A program made the position numbers and the translations under genes. A model generated the notes under the pieces. The model was not told where the DNA came from. It did not search any database and saw only the letters and a program-made list of their open reading frames with translations. Below are positions 1 to 15,040 of a stretch of 15,059 bases of DNA, in pieces (the first letter of the stretch is position 1; each line of letters opens with the position of its first letter). Source of the DNA: Phoronis ovalis (taxonomy: Eukaryota; Phoronida; Phoronidae); assembly GCA_028565635.1 (NCBI GenBank), contig JAOXYB010029323.1:1-15059 (forward strand), read 5' to 3'.

Positions 1-3000
1 CTTGCAGGCTCAGTGGTACAAACATATTTGATGCAAAACTTGAATCATTTCATGTGAAGATTAATTGTGGTACATACCTACAAAAAACATCTGTGACCCA
101 ATTGTATTTGTTATTGGTCGGGGGTTGATACATCAGCACAAAATGGACCATTTTATATTAAATTGACGATCTAGCTGCTTCTATGATCTTCTAAGATACT
201 GAAATAAAATATATCTTATAATACATATGGGTTTTCAGTGACTGTAGGAAAAGAGTAAACTAGCGCGTAATAGGTAGCACCGAAAACCAGTTCAGCTGCA
301 TGTACAGCGCCCAGCAGTTCAAATCAGCTGTTACATATACCGTTTAAAAGTAAACAAAACTGGAGGTCATTTAAGGTATTTTAAAAATGCCCTACTGAAA
401 CTGCGTTAAACGTCTATTTTTTTAATGTTTATAACATAGCTGTGACAATCGGGTGACATTCCAAATGATAACGGCCTTTATAATGGAATAATCGCGGTTT
501 AAAATGGGAAAGGACACAATAGATAGACTTACTTTAAGTCCTTATATACAGATGGGTTTTTTTAATTAAAAAGATTTGATTCTTTATAAGATCCAGTAAT
601 TTTCGTGCTAAAAATATGTTTCTTTTACTGGATTTCACTATACCAAATATATGGCACTAGCACTATTAATATACGAGGCGTCCACGGAATATAGTAAGAA
701 GGGGGAGGTAAATCGATAAAATTATTCGTTGTAATATTGTTTTGTTTGCAGAAAAAGGATATTACAGTAATCAAAATTTTTAAAAAATAATAATTTAAAA
801 AAAAATCCAGAAGGATTTAGAGCAAGTCAAAGGATACGACTTGAAAGACGTGGTATTGCTATCATGTGATTATTTACCACTGTTTAATTTGTAACATAGT
901 GCAATCCCGTTGGCATAATGGTATGTGGTACTATGCCCTTTATTTAACTATTGGTGACGTAACAAAGATAACACGGGGGTCGCACTTCAGTGCAAACGGT
1001 TGTAATGTCATGCAGAATACCGTACATGTTGCACGAAGTTTTTAGTTGCGCCGTTACGCAGAGATAATTGTAAGAATTAATGTACGTTTAGATAATTTTA
1101 AATAGATATTGAATGCTTGTCATTGAAATTAAATATGTGTTTAAAATTATTTAAAAATTAACCATAAAATATAAAATGATATATATTTCTAACATTTAAA
1201 ATCTAATAGCTCTGCGGTCGCGAAAAATAAGTTTCAAGAATTAGAAACTAAAATGTCTAAAATTTAATTTTATTTGTCAATTTTAGCGACAGCTTTCCAA
1301 AATAATTTATATATATATTAAATATTTCGGTTAAAACTTTAATATGCTAGGAAACAAATAATTATCTAAAATGACAACATGTTTTTACGTAGAATTATTT
1401 CAAAACTTGTTCGCAGCAGATAAATAATGTTCTAACTTGAATTCTGCAGGTGAAGCCATGCAACCATCCGCGCGTGAGTAATAGGCTCTCGTCAGCACAC
1501 ATTTGTTACTTTTGTGTATATAGTTGATAATTAACATGTTATTAAAATAATAAAACGTACGATGCCAAAATGTTGCATAAATATTTATGGATTAGTTTGA
1601 TTAAAAAACTTGTGTTTTATCCAAAGCCAGTTAATTTTTAAAGACAGGGTTGCATCTCTATTAATTTTATTTTTACGCACAGTGACGTGGAGTGAGTCTT
1701 TTTGGTGCAAAGTATTTGTTTACAGAACAAACTGTAAGAGCCATTTCCTTTCATCATATCCATGCACAGCTATGCGTAATAGATAATATTTCTCTATATA
1801 AATCTGAAAGTGATACGGTTAAATCAAAAGATGATATGACATTATCTGATAATTTGCCCAGGGTTTTTACGTCTGCTTGCTAAATACTAATCCTTAGTTC
1901 TTTAGTTACAAGTGTAGAAAAATATTTTTAACTTTATTTGTTTTAGGGAATTGTGAAATACTTAGTAAGTATATATTGCAGGTACATATTGCACTACTTT
2001 ATGACAGCTATGATTCATTGGTGGTTGTCATGTGCCTTTTTGTGTTTGAACAATAAGGAAATTTAGGATTTATAAGTGCACATTGTACACATACTTATTT
2101 ATATGCTTGTAAAAAAATCGTTGCCAATTTTTTATTTCCGGGATGACATTTGGTCAGGCACTATCGATGGAGCATGTATACGATTGAATCATATTTTATA
2201 TTTTAAAATAATATTATACGCTCTGTGCTATATGTAATCTGAAGTCTAAAATATATAAATTTCTTGTAAAGTTTCTTACGGAATAATAATAATATTTTCT
2301 TGTAGAAACCTGTATGTCATTGGTGTGAGGAGATAACTATATCCAGCAAACCATAAACTCTACACTCCACCTTCGAACCGAGTTAAATTCTTATCAAAGT
2401 TCCTGTCATGCGAGCCTGGGTTAATAACGGTTGGTGTTTGAAATGAAGTAAGGCATGTATGTATTTATAAGTTATTTATAAAACAATACTATATATCATA
2501 ATATCTCAGGAGACAATCGAAATGCAGTCGCGGTTGACTGTCGATCAGCAATGTGCCCAAGCATAATCGGAATTACGGCCGACCAAGCTACGCACCGTGC
2601 ATGGTGTATAACTTTTAAAAGAACTTTTCATTGGATGCAAACGTTTTATTTATAGTCTTATATACAGAAGTTGTGGGGAACACTGTAGTGAATTCATCAT
2701 TTCAAACCTATATCCAAATCGATCGACCATAGAATATAGATGCCAGAAATGTTTGCTAATGCGCAGTAACCGTAAATTACAGTATGTAATATGATGTGTA
2801 AGATAACATTATATAATATAAAATAAATAATAATGTTGTTCTTAACGATAACAGGGGTTAACAAGTACTTATTCAATATCATTTCAACACTAATCTTTTT
2901 GCAGGCAAGCACGGACTAAAATGGAATTTAATCTTTATCGTCACCCTTTTTAAGGATTCTGGCATTTTTAATTTTATATAAGGAGATAATCCGTTCCAGG

Positions 3001-4691
3001 GAATCCGTTTGGACTATAAAAAGAAATGCTGAATTGTCAACATCATAGCCGCGATTGCAAGTTGAACAAAGTAGGATAACAATTTTTTTTTTTTTAAATG
3101 AAAGAGCCTCAAAAAGGTGTTTGATTAAGTTAATGTAATTATAACCAGTCTAGATCTTTTTCGAAAATAAGTCCTATGTCGCAAAAATAACTCATGAGTG
3201 CTAATACGGAAAATGTTATCCCCTACATTAATAAAATGTTATTTGCTACATCGCAATGATTAGCTAAATTTGCGTATTATTACCCATTTAGTACGTGTTC
3301 TGATATAATCTATAATTTATAATTTTACACGTTCTAATTATTTAATGCACGTTCTAATTATTTAGCACGTGTTCTTAATATATGTAAAGTCTAGAATTAA
3401 TGTAACCTGAGATTCTAACGTCAACCACCAAACAACCATACCATAAAATGTGGGTTTGGATTTGTTATTGAAAAACACGGGTCATGCATGATTTAATTTT
3501 TATTAAAGCTTGAACATTTTGTTGTAAACTAGGGCACTAGAAGAATATTTTTCAAAAAGGATTTTATTCATGGGAGACCCCTCTGTTCGGATTTGTAAAC
3601 ATCGGTAATTACTTAGCCAATCGCAACGTTATGTTGTTTGTATATGCTGGATCAATCAGGTCCATGATGACCAGGTCAAAGATAAAAAAAGTGTTGACGA
3701 AGTTGTTATCAAATTTACAGTACTGATAGCAACATTCCTCTAGACACGAAAGTAATAGAAATAGCGAACTAAATAATTGTTATTCAGTTTCTCGAATGTT
3801 ATAGACGGAATAAATGACTATATGAATTGTACCAAAATAAATCACAACAAAAAAATGTTACTATTTTTATCGTCATAATATAATAGCGTTTATCGCGTAT
3901 GATGTGATAGTAAATATCCCCTAAGATATATAATACGCCACTGTCTATTTTGTGTAATTGAATCCTCAGTATTAAAAGTTTTCATGAATAAATTATTAAA
4001 CAATGCCTCAAGATTCAGCCTGTTTAATTACTACCGACAAGGAGTTGTATTGAAAAAAACAAATCCGGGTAATTTCCACATCTGCCGTGTGTGACACAAT
4101 TTTTTACGTTTCCTGGTATTTTTCCACATTTAGATCTACGCTGCGGGGGTTCACAGGTCAATAACTGCCAAAGGGCACAATAGCTGACACGCTGTTTTCG
4201 TATTTGTTAATGTTATCACGATTCAGCTATCGAAGTTATCTACCCTATAGATACCTGGAATACCAGCTGTGCAATGGTGACATGATAACTGTTCGGAAAC
4301 GTTCGATATGTCATTCGATCTTCGTCATTTTATCAAGGGCACTGAAACAAAACGGTGTCGTAGTTGTAGACAGGTCAGTTAAACAACAACTCTCATTTTA
4401 TGTAGCATGCAAACATGGGACAATTAATAGGAATAACACATATTTTTTTATTCCATCGTTATGACATGTCATTCAAATGTCTGCAAGTGATAAACCGTCT
4501 GTGTCAGCTGAAGTTCTAAGCAGGTGAACTTTATTTTTTGTCAAGCGTCTGCTGGATACCAGACATACAAGTGTTTGCTGTGGAATTAGTAGATAAGCCG
4601 TCTGTGCATGTTAAGATGGGTATTTCCATTATTATATGCTTATGACACTTGTCTCGGTTCCTGGTCTCCTTATAAAATCCTCTTGTATTTC
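1..4691. other. Non-coding upstream region / possible 5'-UTR intron
   Basis: No reading frame here looks coding. The longest open stretches (1692-1883 and 4204-4464 on +, 2697-2912 on -) are under 90 codons, AT-driven, and show no family resemblance. The region is AT-rich with homopolymer runs (for example T/A runs near 421-430, 791-806 and 3082-3096). Because the coding exon at 4722 opens directly after a 3' splice site, one or more non-coding 5' exons must lie in or beyond this stretch. Candidate boundaries exist (acceptor ending 1449 with donor GTGAGT at 1474; donor GTAAGT at 1964; acceptor ending 2305 with donor GTAAGG near 2446), but none can be confirmed from sequence alone. A short direct repeat of 17 bases occurs at 3328-3344 and 3348-3364. 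Confidence 0.6.
4148..4160 (+). promoter_or_regulatory. DR1-type nuclear receptor half-site pair (candidate)
   Basis: GGTTCA, one base, then AGGTCA forms a direct repeat with one-base spacing, the arrangement bound by HNF4, RXR and COUP-TF class receptors. A further AGGGCA-like half-site follows at about 4172. It lies about 560 bases before the ATG of the membrane-protein gene. A match this short can occur by chance, and nothing shows that it is a promoter. Confidence 0.25.
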
Positions 4692-4721
4692 TTATCAAAA
4701 TTTTCTTTTTCTATATTGTAG
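4692..4721 (+). other. 3' splice site directly before the ATG
   Basis: A pyrimidine-rich tract (TTTTCTTTTTCT) followed by ATATTGTAG ends at 4721, and the next three bases are the ATG at 4722. Without splicing, that TAG would be an in-frame stop immediately before the ATG. This is the pattern of a 5'-UTR intron whose downstream exon opens with the start codon. The matching donor and first exon were not identified. Confidence 0.65.
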
Positions 4722-6008
4722 ATGAACACGTTTGTCGTCGTTATTGTTTTAATTTCCATGGCAACAATAAGTACAGGGCAGACTGTAAAAAATGAACACC
4801 ATATACAGGCACAGCGTGGACTTATATATAAATACTTTGAGGCTCCTACCTATAAAGCCGTGCAGAATACTTCGCAAGTCATATGTGGTAAATGCAACGC
4901 CGATTACGTTGATGGACAAGTACCTTCCTCGCAACAAGATCTTCCATTGCTAATTCTGCCACTTTTGGTATTTTTTGGGTTTTTATTTGTTGTATGTGCG
5001 AAATGTATCGATTGGTGCAAAGAAGACATCAAGATTGAAATTCACAAAGGAATACAAAACAGTGCAACGGCTTCACCACATTTGTTTAAAGGAATGAAAC
5101 TGGATAAAGTAGGATTTCTAGATACTAGTAGTGTCGATACAAATAATTGTGAATATATAAACAACTCGTTGGACGAACGGCTAATACCTACACAAATAAA
5201 CCGAATAAACGAAAATTATAAAATAACTGCACCATTGCGTCCCTTATTTCCAGAATTTGATAGAGAATTGAAGAGGCATTGTAAGAAAGGTCTCATTACG
5301 CAAAAACAGTTTACCAACAATTCGCCGAGTCATATTATGCCAGGACAACTTAGGAAACAAACACGGCCTGTAGCCAAAACAATGACAACTGAAATGGAAA
5401 CGGGCAGTCTGTCACAAAATGCAAACAAAGTTCTAGAAATGGAACCAACTGAAAACAATATGACGTCCAAAACGCACATGGCAAACGAGTCGGTGGATAT
5501 GGACAGCGATAACTTATCGGAATCGTCTGATATTAGAAATAACAATGTATCATCATCATCATCAATGTTGCCAGAATTCAACAGCAGTGACTCTCCAGAT
5601 TTTTATCAGACGGTAAATAAGACTTCATCACTGACACAAATAAAAAACGACGATTTAGAGAAGTTCCAGGTACGTGTGGATATCATTCCAACTACATTAA
5701 AACAATGCCAGTTCATTACTAATAGTATTTATGAAGAAACTTTCGAGACTGCTATCCGAAGTAACAATTCTTTGGCTTATTATAACAGTTTAGAAACAGA
5801 GTCTTCCTTAGGGAGCTCGAGCCAGTTGCAATTATCAGATCATATAAATATGAACACCGACAACGGAATGCCATTTCCAAAGCGAGCCATCGTAGGAGAA
5901 CCAAATCATGTTATCATAGCAATAGATGACGATGAAAATGATCAAATTCGTCAATACAATATCAAAGTAGAACATTTTGTAGAAAAGGAAAATGTGACTC
6001 AAATTTAG
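4722..6008 (+). CDS. Unrecognised single-pass type I membrane protein
   Basis: This is a 428-residue open frame in a single coding exon; I do not recognise the family. Residues 1-20 form a hydrophobic signal peptide with likely cleavage near STG-Q. The ectodomain is short (about 21-73) with an N-glycosylation sequon at N49 and a CGKC pair at C55/C58. Residues 74-96 are one strong transmembrane helix, followed by juxtamembrane cysteines C92, C95 and C99 (possible palmitoylation) and charged residues. The remaining 330 residues are a polar, Ser/Asn/Thr-rich tail, probably disordered, with acidic patches (309-313, 402-407), a Ser run (277-281) and several tyrosines. YNSL at 354-357 fits the YxxPhi sorting signal, and YQTV at 295-298 is similar. 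The intact frame of this length in AT-rich DNA, the ordered signal/TM layout and the acceptor at the ATG argue that it is real. It could be a receptor or adaptor; its function is unknown. Confidence 0.75.
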   Translation: MNTFVVVIVLISMATISTGQTVKNEHHIQAQRGLIYKYFEAPTYKAVQNTSQVICGKCNADYVDGQVPSSQQDLPLLILPLLVFFGFLFVVCAKCIDWCKEDIKIEIHKGIQNSATASPHLFKGMKLDKVGFLDTSSVDTNNCEYINNSLDERLIPTQINRINENYKITAPLRPLFPEFDRELKRHCKKGLITQKQFTNNSPSHIMPGQLRKQTRPVAKTMTTEMETGSLSQNANKVLEMEPTENNMTSKTHMANESVDMDSDNLSESSDIRNNNVSSSSSMLPEFNSSDSPDFYQTVNKTSSLTQIKNDDLEKFQVRVDIIPTTLKQCQFITNSIYEETFETAIRSNNSLAYYNSLETESSLGSSSQLQLSDHINMNTDNGMPFPKRAIVGEPNHVIIAIDDDENDQIRQYNIKVEHFVEKENVTQI

Positions 6009-6925
6009 CCTTTTTGCAAATTTAAAATGATCATTAAGAAAAACGAAATGAGTTGCTTTCACTTGAAGTAGATGTTAATGTAACTATTTATTGAACATGC
6101 GACAAACGTCACAAGTGGACGAGCAAGTGGAACTGTTATGGTATTTATATTTCATACAAACATGCAGGCAGCTGCTGTCCTGTCAAATTCCTTTCATTCA
6201 GAAGCTATGCATACGTAGTAAACTTTATAGAGCATTTGCCCGCCGGTGTTATCACGTAACGGAAAATACTAAGAAAATTGCATTGCTATGATACTAACTG
6301 AAAAATGGTATCCTCTCATTTAGACTACAGAAAATATTCTTCGTTCGCAACAGTATTTGATACAATTAATTTCTGCATGCTGGAGGGCACGCAGAAGACC
6401 GCGAAATTTCTGACTAGATGATATCGATAGTAGCCGTGCGCAATAACATTGTTTTATGTTGCTACCGGGCGTTTGCAACGAGATCGACCTTTGATATGGT
6501 TATTTGTCTTTTCGTGAATATATAAACAAAGGGCAGAGTACAACTATTCCACGACGGTTGCATTCCGTTACAAATAGTTGTAACGTTTTGTTTAAAATAA
6601 TGTAACTATTAAATAAGATTTGATTTTCTACGAAGTTTTTAAATAGTCTTTCATATATAGAAATAAGTTAACGGTAAAAGGGAGGTAAATATATTTTTGT
6701 AAAAAAAATAAACTCCTATATCAATTTCACATATAAGCATAATATCTAATGGCTCATTTGTGGGCTCATTGTAATTCTGTTGAATTTATATAATGTTGTA
6801 ATATTAAGTTATTGTCTTTCATTTGTTATGCTGTCCAAAGGATGCGGCAACATTGTAACTATATGTTTTTTGTAATACGAGATTGCGATGCTTAAATAAA
6901 TTAATAAACGATAAAGAACGATATA
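6009..6925 (+). other. Probable 3' UTR of the membrane-protein gene
   Basis: This is AT-rich sequence after the TAG at 6006-6008. Canonical AATAAA signals occur at 6707-6712, 6895-6900 and 6903-6908. The closely spaced last pair is the best candidate for the poly(A) signal, giving a 3' UTR of roughly 0.9 kb. A small open frame near 6097-6291 has no recognisable features and is treated as chance. The end point is inferred. Confidence 0.4.
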
Positions 6926-8300
6926 TTTAAAACTTAGTAGTCACATTTGTTCAGTGCTGTATTCAACGTCTTCAGTTCAATTTGGATTTTATATATTTGT
7001 ACTTTAATTTTACACTACAACAGCACAAAAGAAGACATTCAAACTTGGTGGGTAACGGAAGTACTTTAATTTACATTACAAGAGAACAAAAGAAAAACAT
7101 TCAAACTTGATGCGTAACGCGATGCCTTGTTTAATTATGCACGTACGCACTAATGCGGGTATTTTTATAAGAACGTAAAACAATGTTCAACCTTGCAGTC
7201 ATAACAAACATGTTAGTTAAACTTTTTGAGACAGAAAGTCATGCTTAGGTTACATATACACGAATGCATTGTCAAAGAAGAAAAAACCCTGCTTTGCTAT
7301 TGTGTATTCATGTTGTTGGCCTGCGTGACTGAACGTTAAAAAAAATACGTCAACATAATAAGGGATCCCACAAACTTGGTATTTACAAATTGGTTATACT
7401 CCTTGGGTTACGTTGCTGATATCTGATGACACACAATATGAAAGCAGACCCAACTGCACCGTAATGATAAAATCGTTAAAGCGTACATCCCAGTAGTTGT
7501 TATCATAAAATATATATTAGTTCAATTCAAAACTATCATAAAGCGATAATAGAAACTTTATTATATAGGTAGCGGAATGAATGATCATTTGATGACATCT
7601 TCATTCAGTGAAATCAAATAATATAAACATTTAGTTTTTTAAAGGATAGCTATATTTTGCGTTGAAGTAAGATATAGTCAGTTCGTGTGCGTTTCATTAA
7701 GATTTTGTGTGTGATACAATGCAAAACAAAGACAAGGTCAAATCTGATAGTATTTTTAAATAACGCTTATTTCACGCAAGATATCAAATTTAAAATAACA
7801 ATAAAATCTGTATACCATCCTTATCAAAGATAAAGTGGACCACTTCAAATAATTTCCAACCTACTTATAAAACAAACATGTAAATATGACAATGGAAGAA
7901 CTCGGGTGTTAACTGATCACGAAAACACAAGGCTTGACAAAAGATTTATTAACTCCAACAAACTCCTACTCAGATATTTGTGATCATAAATCAAAATTCA
8001 TTTTTCCGTTTTATCACCGACCTTGGCAAGTGTTACGACACACAAATACATAATGGTGTCACCATTAACAAGTAAACAAGATCAGGGTGTTCCATACACA
8101 TTTCAGGAAGACATATTTAATAAATCATAATTCATTCTCACAGTCTAAACTGGTATAGATGCAATCTCACTCATACACAAAATAATTTGTACATCAATTA
8201 TTAAAAATAATATTTACCAGCTATACAATTTAGATATGAAGTTAAAATACTAGTAACCTAATCTACTCTTCAGAATGATGCAAAATCCACGTTTTTTGCA
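6926..8300. other. Intergenic spacer between convergent genes
   Basis: No coding exon, RNA gene or known element is visible. The stretch is AT-rich and contains the duplicated segment at 6999-7119. It separates the 3' ends of the plus-strand membrane-protein gene and the minus-strand thioredoxin reductase gene, and its limits depend on the true poly(A) sites of both. A minus-strand AATAAA at 7945-7950 would extend the reductase 3' UTR into this spacer if used. Confidence 0.5.
6999..7119. repeat. Tandem duplication, two ~59-bp copies, period 62
   Basis: Copy 1 (6999-7057) and copy 2 (7061-7119) both start GTACTTTAATTT and end GTAACG. They share the block ACATTCAAACTTG and differ by scattered substitutions and a one-base indel. 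This looks like a local duplication that has since diverged. No terminal repeats or coding content were seen. Confidence 0.8.
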
Positions 8301-8321
8301 ATGCTATAGCTTTTACCAGAT

Positions 8322-8327
8322 TTTATT
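8322..8327 (-). terminator. Candidate poly(A) signal AATAAA of TXNRD2-like gene
   Basis: This is a canonical AATAAA hexamer on the minus strand, downstream of the SECIS-like fold as required for a selenoprotein mRNA that retains its SECIS. Another copy lies at 7945-7950. Hexamers are common in AT-rich DNA, so usage is uncertain. Confidence 0.35.
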
Positions 8328-8730
8328 TAATTAGTTAATGTGCACAATTTCACTCCAAATATTATTATGTTATCAAGGTTTACTAAAGCTACCTGTAAAT
8401 ACCAATACGTAGCTTTAGAGGAACATGTTACAATGATACTCAAGGTGAGATCACTTCGACTAGATTAAACATTTAACATAGCAGGAACAGTAGATCTTTC
8501 CACCTGATACACGCCTTAGTCCTATTTTTCGTATTTGAGTTTGATATTTTTTTTTAGTTTTGTCACGCTACAGTGGTTTGCTCAATATACATTTACAATA
8601 CATTACACTTTCTAGTACAAAACATAACTTCAAAAAAATGCTCAATAATCTTTTCTACATATTTTGTACAAGTACTTTTTCCAAGAATATTTTTTAAATA
8701 TTTAAACTTTTTAAAATAGTTCAACTTAAT

Positions 8731-8797
8731 CTTTGTCTAGGGTTCAAACGCAATCGGTCCTCACGGATTTCAAAGAGCGCCATCATAAACGACAAAG
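8731..8797 (-). promoter_or_regulatory. Candidate SECIS element in the reductase 3' UTR
   Basis: The outer arms 8797-8791 (GACAAAG on +) and 8737-8731 are perfectly complementary over 7 bp. Inside them, read on the minus strand, are AUGA at 8786-8783, 12 nucleotides, AAA at 8770-8768, another 12 nucleotides, and CGAU at 8756-8753. This is the order and 5' spacing of a eukaryotic SECIS: the UGA/GA non-Watson-Crick quartet with unpaired apical adenines. The weak points are helix II, which has only about five or six Watson-Crick pairs plus mismatches, and an asymmetric lower internal loop (4 versus 15 nt). It is the best candidate I found between 7860 and 9290. A SECIS is required for Sec insertion at the upstream UGA, so one should be present in the 3' UTR. 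Confidence 0.45.
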
Positions 8798-9240
8798 TTT
8801 AATATTGAACAATTGATGACATATATGTAGATGGGTATGAAAAGCTTGGTAAGCATTGCTATTCCAGGCGCATGAACATTTTGTACCTTATCACCACATT
8901 TCATGGTTGAAGGTTTTTATGTTACAAATGAACAGCACTCAACAGGCAACAAGACACTATAATGGGTATATAATTAAAATTGTTCAAATAACTTTGAAAA
9001 AAGTATTAGGATTTATAGGAACATTACTTAACCATTACCAGGTAATTAAATCCAAATTCTGAATCCTTCAATAAAGTTCCTCAAAAAATTATCCTAACTG
9101 ATGATGATTATAAACTAACAATTCATACAGTATCATGCCAAAAAGGAGTCGCAAGCAAGTACCAAATGGTAGTCAAAGACTACAGTGATGAGAAAAGTCA
9201 TTATGATGAAGACGATGACAATGATACATGAAAAATAACT

Positions 9241-9284
9241 CCATCCTTGGTACCTGTGGGCGACAACAAGTATCCAAAGGATGG
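9241..9284 (-). promoter_or_regulatory. Hairpin immediately 3' of the Sec codon
   Basis: On the minus strand CCAUCC-U-UUGG (9284-9274) pairs with CCAAGGAUGG (9250-9241): ten base pairs with a single bulged U. A further UAC/GUA pairing is possible at the base of the loop. The hairpin starts 10 nucleotides after the UGA and spans the first bases of the 3' UTR. Placement and strength resemble the selenocysteine redefinition elements described downstream of UGA in some selenoprotein mRNAs. The effect on readthrough is inferred. Confidence 0.5.
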
Positions 9285-9288
9285 TGAA

Positions 9289-14410
<5,122 letters not shown>

Positions 14411-14612
14411 CTAGTAAAGGAATGTACACAAAAAATTAAAATACTAAAATTTTGGAAACCACAAGATCATACAAATTCAAGAAATAGAAACCAATTGAAT
14501 GCAACCAGTTGAAATAAATTGTGTATCCAGTAATTCATAGCAAACCAGATAAATTACATGAATCCCTGATGTCACATTACTAGCGATAATAACAACATAA
14601 TTTTATGTATAG

Positions 14613-14727
14613 TACAAATTAACAGTTAGATAAGCATCCATGTATAATCAGATATTATTAATAAGTCCCACAATGTTATGCATAATACAAATTAACAGTT
14701 AGATAAGCATCCATGTATAATCAGATA
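14613..14727. repeat. Direct repeat, two identical 42-bp copies, period 73
   Basis: 14613-14654 and 14686-14727 are identical over 42 bases, starting TACAAATTAACAGTT and ending AATCAGATA. Weaker similarity extends about 10 bases to the left. This is a recent local duplication in AT-rich intron, with no coding content. Confidence 0.9.
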
Positions 14728-15004
14728 ATTTACTATACATCAAGTTATAAAATGTCAACAAAGCTAAACTACTATCAGAATTTAAAATTTGAGAATTGCA
14801 AAAGGTTCTTTGGGCCAGATAATATGACTTAGAATGCAAAAAAGTATAATTTACATACTAGAGATCTGGGAAGAGTTCCTATGCACAACCCTTTTTAAAT
14901 ATATTTCAATAAAACTATTAATACTATAAACCAACCTATTAGCACATTTGTTATCTTGCTTGAGGGAAACCACGTTCGCGGGCAGGACCGGACCAGACGC
15001 TATG

Positions 15005-15040
15005 TGACGTCATCATTTCCTAGCTGGGGAAACCGGAAGT
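15005..15040. promoter_or_regulatory. CRE plus ETS motif cluster, promoter-like
   Basis: A perfect TGACGTCA palindrome (CREB/ATF site) at 15005-15012 is followed by ACCGGAAGT (ETS/GABP core) at 15032-15040. They sit in a CpG-containing GC-rich block from about 14960 that differs sharply from the surrounding AT-rich intron. This combination is typical of TATA-less housekeeping promoters. Which strand it serves is not decidable from the window; no coding exon follows before the edge. Confidence 0.4.

Larger units (their letters stand above)
8300..9288 (-). other. TXNRD2: 3' UTR of the TXNRD2-like gene
   Basis: This is minus-strand sequence after the TAA at 9289-9291. It begins with the hairpin 9241-9284, carries the SECIS-like fold at 8731-8797, and has a minus-strand AATAAA at 8322-8327, which would place cleavage near 8300. 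The extent is inferred from that signal. Plus-strand open frames in this interval (such as 8856-9062) are antisense to the UTR and not supported. Confidence 0.5.

Noticed and set aside
905-935. TGGCATAATGG resembling a tRNA A box
   Set aside because: No B box (GGTTCGANTCC) or cloverleaf pairing follows at the required distance.
1692-1883. 63-codon plus-strand open frame
   Set aside because: It lacks an ATG at its start, has no recognisable motif and no hydrophobic or domain pattern; a chance frame in AT-rich DNA cannot be excluded.
2365-2385. GGTTCGAA on the minus strand resembling a tRNA or SINE B box
   Set aside because: No matching A box upstream and the last consensus bases differ; no SINE body seen.
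2306-2446. Possible 5'-UTR exon between TTTTCTTGTAG and GTAAGG
   Set aside because: The splice signals are reasonable but occur at this frequency by chance. No coding content, and no way to link it to 4722 without transcripts.
4204-4464. 86-codon plus-strand frame upstream of the membrane-protein gene
   Set aside because: It shows no family resemblance, no convincing splice or promoter context, and a composition like the surrounding non-coding DNA.
6097-6291. Small open frame after the membrane-protein stop codon
   Set aside because: It lies in the likely 3' UTR and in the same direction, with no conserved motif; probably chance.
8856-9062. 68-codon plus-strand frame
   Set aside because: It is antisense to the reductase 3' UTR, with no protein-like features.
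9135-9238. ATG followed by a basic stretch, then an acidic DEDDDND-like stretch in another frame
   Set aside because: It would need a frameshift, is very short, and is antisense to the reductase 3' UTR; low-complexity coincidence is more likely than a broken gene.
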